A DNA stretch of 64,000 nucleotides. Origin: Phytohabitans aurantiacus. Its GTDB lineage: Bacteria; Actinomycetota; Actinomycetes; Mycobacteriales; Micromonosporaceae. The notes beneath the pieces are model-generated. The model saw only the letters and a list, made by a program, of their open reading frames with translations. It searched no databases and was not told where the DNA came from. How positions within the stretch are numbered: position 1 is the stretch's first letter; each line of letters starts with the position of its first letter. The position numbers were made by a program, and so were the translations under genes. Shown piece by piece: positions 59,755-64,000 of the stretch. Location of the stretch: contig NZ_BSDI01000017.1 in NCBI RefSeq assembly GCF_027923225.1, forward strand, positions 155,904 to 219,903, given 5' to 3'.

Positions 59755-60379
59755 GGTATGCCAGGACGGCGAGGACGCGGCGGTTGTCGTCGTCGGACGG
59801 TGGCATGTCCAATTTGGTGAGAATGTTGTTGATGTGCTTGCTTACGGCCTTCTCGGTGATACGGAGCTTGGCGGCGATCGCGGCGTTGGAGCGGCCTTCG
59901 GCCATGACACCGAGCACTTCACGTTCACGGGTGGTGAGCACCGCCAGGGGTTCTCGGCGGACGAGCAGTTGTGAGATCACTTCGGGGTCCATGGCGGTGC
60001 CGCCGGCGGCGACCCGTCGGACGGCGTCGACGAACTCCTCGACGTCGGAGACACGATCTTTGAGTAGGTAGCCCACGCCGCCGTTCGGGGCGGTGAGCAG
60101 TTCGCGGGCGTACATGGGCTCGACGTGCTGGGAGAGCATGAGGACCGGGAAACCGGGCATTCGGGCTCGCGCCGCGATCGCGGCCTGTAGGCCTTCGTCC
60201 GTGAATGTCGGCGGGAGGCGCACGTCGATGATCGCGACGTGGGGTTTGTGAGTGATCAGGGTCGGGAACAGTGCTGGGCCGTTGTCGACGGCGGCGACCA
60301 CGTCGAAGTCGAACGCCTGTAGTAGGCGGGTCAGTCCGTCGCGGAGGAGGGCGTGGTCCTCGGCGATGACAACGCGCAC
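59744..60379 (-). CDS. NarL-type response regulator (pair with 60331-61644)
   Basis: 211 residues. The receiver domain has phosphoacceptor Asp in AIIDVRLPPTFTDEG and Lys in GYLLKDRV; the LuxR HTH has LTTREREVLGVMAEGRSNAA and KAVSKHINNILTKL. It is closely similar to the regulator at 10605-11255. Its start overlaps the kinase gene by 48 bp. With the kinase it probably controls the divergent desaturase. Confidence 0.85.
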   Translation of the reverse strand: MRVVIAEDHALLRDGLTRLLQAFDFDVVAAVDNGPALFPTLITHKPHVAIIDVRLPPTFTDEGLQAAIAARARMPGFPVLMLSQHVEPMYARELLTAPNGGVGYLLKDRVSDVEEFVDAVRRVAAGGTAMDPEVISQLLVRREPLAVLTTREREVLGVMAEGRSNAAIAAKLRITEKAVSKHINNILTKLDMPPSDDDNRRVLAVLAYLNA

Positions 60380-61644
60380 GGCAGCTCCATGGTGATGACG
60401 GTGGGTCCTCCGGGCGGGCTCGACAGAGCCATCGTGCCATCGAACGCGGCGAGGCGGCGTTCGATGCCGTGCAGCCCTGTGCCGGCGGCGGGATCGGCGC
60501 CGCCGGCGCCATCGTCGGTGACCGTCATGGTCAGCGCCCCGTGGGCGTACCGTACGGACACCGATCCGGTGTGGGCCTGGCTGTGACGGACCATGTTGGT
60601 CAGCGCCTCGGCGACGGCGAAGTACGCGGCGGACTCGACGGGGGTGCCGGGTCGTCCGGGCAGGTCGATGTCGATCGTGATCGGGACCGGCATGCTGAGC
60701 GCCAGCGCGTGGACCGCGCCGCCGAGTCCACGTTCGGCGAGTACCGGTGGGTGAATGCCGCGGACGAGGTGCCGCAGCTCGACCAGCGCCGCGCCGCTGG
60801 ATTCTCGTGCTTCGGCGAGCAGCTTGTGGGCCTGGGCCGGGTTCCGGTCGATGAGCGTGTCGGCCAAGCCGATCACCATCCGCAGCGAGACGAGGCGGGC
60901 CTGTACGCCGTCATGCAGGTCGCGTTCGATGCGGCGCAGCTCGGCGGCTTGGGCGTCTACCGTGTCAGCGCGGGTAAGGGTCAACTGGGTGACCCGTAGC
61001 CGGAGTTCGGCGGCTGTGGTGGGCGCGAGGAGGAGTCTTGCGAAGAGGGCGTCGACGCGTCGCAGCCAGGGCGCTACCCACAGGCCCGCGGCGAGGATGA
61101 GGACACCTTGCGGCAGGCAGAGCAAGCCCTCGCTGAACGTGTCGATGGACCAGATGACGCCGTAGCCGTACCAGCCGGCGTCGAGCCAGATCCACAACGG
61201 CGTCAACGTCAGGCCGGCCAGGCCGTACAGCGGCACGAGCACCGCGACCAGGCCGAGCGCGAATCCGACGATCGCGCCGGGCATGAGCCAGGCCAGGTCG
61301 CGCCAGGTGGCCGGGTCCGTCACGATCCATCGGAAGCGTTGCCAGCCACCGGCCACAGCGCGTTCCGGGGGCGGATGGTACGGGCCGGTCACCAGGACAC
61401 CGGTGCGTGAGGCACGTCTGCGCTCGAGATCGGCGCGCATCCGGACCAGTGTCATTGTCCACGGCGTCAGCGCCAGGCCGAGAAACGGCACCGGTGCCAG
61501 GGCCAACGCGACCACCGATGCGGCGAACAGCGGAATGTTGGTGAACGCCAGACCGATCGCGGCAAGTTCGGCCAGCACCGAGCGCACACCGCGTCGGACC
61601 CACCGCACCATCCGCACGCCGGTTTCAGACATCTGCACGCTCAC
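60331..61644 (-). CDS. DesK-type sensor histidine kinase
   Basis: 437 residues. Four or five membrane helices (IPLFAASVVALALAPVPFLG, IVGFALGLVAVLVPLYGLAG, LTPLWIWLDAGWYGYGVIWS, LPQGVLILAAGLWVAPWL) form the sensor, followed by HisKA_3 (RRIERDLHDGVQARLVSLRM) and HATPase_c (AEALTNMVRHSQ, DDGAGGADPAAGTGLHGIER). In Bacillus subtilis, DesK senses membrane fluidity and turns on a desaturase. Here a fatty-acid desaturase is divergent from the kinase, so a similar role is plausible. It is similar in plan to the kinase at 11246-12490. Confidence 0.8.
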   Translation of the reverse strand: MSVQMSETGVRMVRWVRRGVRSVLAELAAIGLAFTNIPLFAASVVALALAPVPFLGLALTPWTMTLVRMRADLERRRASRTGVLVTGPYHPPPERAVAGGWQRFRWIVTDPATWRDLAWLMPGAIVGFALGLVAVLVPLYGLAGLTLTPLWIWLDAGWYGYGVIWSIDTFSEGLLCLPQGVLILAAGLWVAPWLRRVDALFARLLLAPTTAAELRLRVTQLTLTRADTVDAQAAELRRIERDLHDGVQARLVSLRMVIGLADTLIDRNPAQAHKLLAEARESSGAALVELRHLVRGIHPPVLAERGLGGAVHALALSMPVPITIDIDLPGRPGTPVESAAYFAVAEALTNMVRHSQAHTGSVSVRYAHGALTMTVTDDGAGGADPAAGTGLHGIERRLAAFDGTMALSSPPGGPTVITMELPCALSSPRTTPSSATD

Positions 61645-61671
61645 ATAGTGCCCGCCATGGGGCGTTTCAAT

Positions 61672-61689
61672 GGTAGTGCTAGCACCACC
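61672..61689. promoter_or_regulatory. Operator-like dyad between kinase and desaturase genes
   Basis: An 18-bp near-perfect dyad centred on the perfect palindrome GTGCTAGCAC (61676-61685) lies in the 101-bp divergent spacer. It is a good candidate for the site bound by the response regulator. Confidence 0.55.
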
Positions 61690-61745
61690 GGGCCGCAGGT
61701 CATAGCGCTCCTGACGATGCGAGCAGCGGCCGGTTTGATAGAACC

Positions 61746-62798
61746 ATGACGATCACCATGCCACCGTCGCGAACGACGACGACCGGCAGCGACTTCGCCG
61801 TGCTGTCCCGCCGGATCAACGGCCACGGGCTGATGCGGCGCCGGCCTGCCTACTACATCGCGCGGCTGAGCGTGGTCACGCTCATGTTCCTCGGCGGATG
61901 GGCAGCGTTCTTCGTCATCGGCTCCTCCTGGTGGCAGATGATCACGGCCGCGTTCCTCGCCGTCACCTTCGCCCAGGTGGCGCTCGTGGCGCATGATCTG
62001 GCACATCGCCAGGTGTTCCGCACCAAACGCCCCAGCGAAGTCGCCGGGCGGCTTGCCGGAAACCTCGGCGTCGGGATGAGCTACGGCTGGTGGATGGACA
62101 AGCACACCCGCCACCACAACAACCCCAACCACGACGACCTCGACCCCGACGTCGCGCCCGAGGTGCTCATCTGGGCCACCAGGTCGGCCCTGGGCCGGCG
62201 CGGGCTGAAGGGCTTCATCACCCGACACCAGGCCGGTCTGTTCTTCCCGCTGCTCACCCTGCTCGCCGCCGACCTGAAAGTCTCCAGCGTCAAGGCCTTG
62301 CGCAACGGCACGGTCAAACACCGCCGCCTCGAGAGCGCGCTGCTGATCCTGCACGCCGTCGGATACCTGGCGGCATTGCTGGTCGTCCTGTCGCCGCCGC
62401 AGGCCGTCGCCTTCCTGCTCCTGCATCAGGCGCTGTTCGGCGTCTATCTGGGCATGACATTCGCACCCAACCACAAAGGCATGCCGCACCCGGTTGGCGA
62501 CGAAGACTACCTTCGCAAGCAGGTGCTGACCTCCCGAAACGTCCGCGGCGGCTGGCTGACCGACACGGCTCTGGGCGGCCTGAACTACCAGATCGAGCAC
62601 CACCTGTTCCCCGCCATGCCCAGCCCGAACCTGCGCAAGGCTCAGCCGATCGTGCAGGCGTACTGCGCCGAGATCGGTGTCGCCTACGAGCAGACCAGCC
62701 TCATCACCTCCTACCGCCAAGCCCTGCAACACCTGCACCAGGTCGGCGCACCAGCCCGCGCCGAACACACGGCACGCCGAGCGGGCCGCGCCGGCTGA
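61746..62798 (+). CDS. Membrane fatty-acid desaturase
   Basis: 350 residues. Three His boxes of membrane di-iron desaturases are present: HDLAH (residues 83-87), HTRHH (120-124) and QIEHH (near 285). Two pairs of hydrophobic helices separate them (LSVVTLMFLGGWAAFFVIGS and others). It belongs to the DesA3/acyl-lipid desaturase type of actinobacteria and introduces a double bond into membrane acyl chains using an external electron donor. Divergence from a DesK-type kinase suggests control by membrane fluidity or temperature. Confidence 0.85.
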   Translation: MTITMPPSRTTTTGSDFAVLSRRINGHGLMRRRPAYYIARLSVVTLMFLGGWAAFFVIGSSWWQMITAAFLAVTFAQVALVAHDLAHRQVFRTKRPSEVAGRLAGNLGVGMSYGWWMDKHTRHHNNPNHDDLDPDVAPEVLIWATRSALGRRGLKGFITRHQAGLFFPLLTLLAADLKVSSVKALRNGTVKHRRLESALLILHAVGYLAALLVVLSPPQAVAFLLLHQALFGVYLGMTFAPNHKGMPHPVGDEDYLRKQVLTSRNVRGGWLTDTALGGLNYQIEHHLFPAMPSPNLRKAQPIVQAYCAEIGVAYEQTSLITSYRQALQHLHQVGAPARAEHTARRAGRAG

Positions 62799-62810
62799 GC
62801 CTCTCGCTGC

Positions 62811-63146
62811 CTACCGGCGGCGGCCGGCGGTCTCGACCACCAAGGCGAGGATCTCCTGGCCGGTCATCCGGCTGCCGAGCAGGGGCCGTTGAATGGCTGC
62901 GCGGAGCTCGCTGGTTTCCAGAAAGACCGCCTTGCCGTCTGGCATCGTTTCGAAGCGTCCTGCCTCGGACAGGGTCCTGAGGCTCTCATCCGTGGACCGG
63001 AGCTGCTCGGCGAGTGCCGCCGCGTCGAGCAGCGCCATGCCGGCGTGAGCGGTCCCGTGGGCGTCGTTGACATCGGCGGACAACGAGAAGGCAGCGGCCC
63101 GCTGGTAGAGATAGCGGGCCAGCGCGGCGGCGCGCGCATCCTTCAC
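62811..63146 (-). CDS. Hypothetical protein
   Basis: 111 residues if started at the GTG near 63146 (VKDARAAALARYLYQRAAAF); the open frame extends upstream but with Arg-rich, non-coding composition. Helical throughout, e.g. HAGMALLDAAALAEQLRSTD and GSRMTGQEILALVVETAGRR. No family recognised. The stop is 12 bp from the convergent desaturase stop. Confidence 0.45.
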   Translation of the reverse strand: MKDARAAALARYLYQRAAAFSLSADVNDAHGTAHAGMALLDAAALAEQLRSTDESLRTLSEAGRFETMPDGKAVFLETSELRAAIQRPLLGSRMTGQEILALVVETAGRRR

Positions 63147-63343
63147 GCGGGTACCCAAGCCGAGCGTGATCCGCCGTGCTCTGTGGCTGGTCCGGTCGGG
63201 CGGGGGACGGACATGGGTCCGCCTTTCAGAATCCGGCGTGGCGGGCACCTCGGAGCTGGGATGTCGCCGATCCGGGAGGCTTTTGACTGTACGCCTGTCC
63301 GGTCTGGATGAGGTGGTTCACCAGCCGCCGCACGGCGATGTCG

Positions 63344-63826
63344 TCAGCTCAGGCGCCGCTCGTCATCTGACGCCGGCCTGGCGACGCGGATGTCGTTGCA
63401 CAGACCGACGATGCCTGGGAGGTTCTGGACCGCGCGTGCGGCGGCGTCCCGCTGTCCGGTCACGGCTACCGCGCCCGAGAGTGTGAGCACGCAGCCACGC
63501 ACGCCGGCCCGGACGGCACCTGCCGGGACCGCGGCGTCTGTGGCCAGTAGCCGGTTGGCGAGTTTGGTGAGGTCGGCGTCGGATGCGCCGAGGGCGCCCG
63601 GCTCGCGGACGACCATCTCGTCGGCGACACCGCGCACACCGAGCACGCCCATCGCCGCCTGCCTGGTCTGTAGGCGTTCGGCGGTGCTGCCCACCTCGCC
63701 GAAGAGCATCACCATCCCGCCCCTGACCGAGACGCCGACGTGCGCGGTCTGGCCGGCCATGCGTTTCAGTAGGTCAGCGATGCCCGCTTGAAGGTCCCGG
63801 TCTGTCCCGTGCGGGGTCTGCGCCAT
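63344..63826 (-). CDS. BON-domain protein
   Basis: 160 residues with two BON repeats: TAHVGVSVRGGMVMLFGEVG, LGVRGVADEMVVR (first) and VRAGVRGCVLTLSGAVAVTG, LPGIVGLCNDIRV (second). The G-x-V-x-L-x-G-x-V and G-V-x-x-V-x-N/D cores are clear. No signal peptide or lipobox is seen, so it is cytosolic, unlike the periplasmic OsmY type. BON domains bind lipids or scaffolds; the role is unknown. Related single-domain proteins accompany CBS-domain stress proteins in actinomycetes. Confidence 0.8.
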   Translation of the reverse strand: MAQTPHGTDRDLQAGIADLLKRMAGQTAHVGVSVRGGMVMLFGEVGSTAERLQTRQAAMGVLGVRGVADEMVVREPGALGASDADLTKLANRLLATDAAVPAGAVRAGVRGCVLTLSGAVAVTGQRDAAARAVQNLPGIVGLCNDIRVARPASDDERRLS

Positions 63827-63900
63827 GAGGCTAACGATGGACCCCCACCGGCAAATGCGCCAGGGCTACCGCCCGGCGGTGTTCTCAGACCCTGGACACG

Positions 63901-63912
63901 TCTAGATCTAGA
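63901..63912. repeat. Palindrome TCTAGATCTAGA
   Basis: A perfect 12-bp palindrome 18 bp from the stop of the IS982-like transposase. It may be part of the target or end of that element; the terminal inverted repeat could not be confirmed. Confidence 0.35.
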
Positions 63913-63929
63913 TGATCGATTCCAAGGGG

Positions 63930-64000
63930 TCAGTGGTCGTAGGCGGTCAGGGATCGCATGATCGGTTGGCCGGTGTGCCAGTTGTGCCAGATCGCTGCGG
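63930..64000 (-). mobile_element. IS982-like transposase, C-terminus only (runs off window)
   Basis: The last 22 residues of a transposase are readable: AAIWHNWHTGQPIMRSLTAY followed by DH and a stop at 63930. The W-H-N-W-x-T-G-x-P-x-x-R-S-L-x-A-Y-D-H ending is characteristic of IS982-family transposases. The rest lies beyond the window, so activity cannot be judged. Confidence 0.65.

Noticed and set aside
1..64000. CRISPR array, prophage or complete biosynthetic cluster
   Set aside because: No regularly spaced direct repeats, no structural phage genes and no PKS/NRPS or RiPP maturation genes were seen. The geosmin gene is a single-gene terpene locus.

Overview
This is a high-GC, GTG/TTG-start-rich actinobacterial chromosome segment. 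The gene families (a two-domain geosmin synthase, many NarL-type two-component pairs, XRE-STAND-TPR regulators, FN3-CBM2 secreted proteins, an extra NAD-dependent DNA ligase) fit a filamentous actinomycete, most likely of the Micromonosporaceae. That placement is inferred from gene content, not from a marker gene. No rRNA, tRNA, CRISPR array or complete prophage was recognised.

Layout. 0-9 kb: small metabolic genes (alpha/beta hydrolase, nucleotidyltransferase, DUF2000-DinB fusion, amino-acid dehydrogenase with its divergent Lrp regulator, methyltransferase/GNAT pair) between broken genes (HTH, GNAT, DJ-1, carboxylesterase, histidine kinase). 9-16 kb: a copper-monooxygenase-like lipoprotein, then a NarL-type two-component system divergent from a three-gene ABC exporter. 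16-24 kb: hypothetical, HAD, Nudix and S24/S26-like genes, tiny signal-peptide-like ORFs and a dead IS630 transposase. 24-29 kb: a secreted FN3-FN3-CBM2 protein and an XRE-STAND-TPR regulator. 29-43 kb: accessory region with GNAT, an HxlR/MFS pair, kinase-like genes, several frameshifted genes, many orphans and the 3' end of a group II intron. 43-51 kb: paired regulators and enzymes (MarR/hydrolase, MarR/luciferase-like operon, AraC, S33 peptidase). 51.7-54 kb: geosmin synthase. 54-55.8 kb: a second FN3-CBM2 protein between two inverted 83-bp structured repeats and a 45-bp GC-rich minisatellite. 55.8-63.8 kb: PadR/membrane pair, LigA paralogue, a second NarL-type system divergent from a fatty-acid desaturase, and a BON-domain protein. 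The window ends inside an IS982-like transposase.

Two themes stand out. First, about twenty genes are truncated, internally deleted or frameshifted, so this looks like a decaying, rearrangement-prone region. Second, several divergent regulator/target pairs have clear dyad operators in the shared intergenic DNA (HxlR/MFS, MarR/hydrolase, PadR, kinase/desaturase). The most unusual structure is the pair of inverted 83-bp palindromic elements around the second FN3-CBM2 gene. Stem changes between the two copies preserve base pairing, and a third complementary segment allows an alternative fold.
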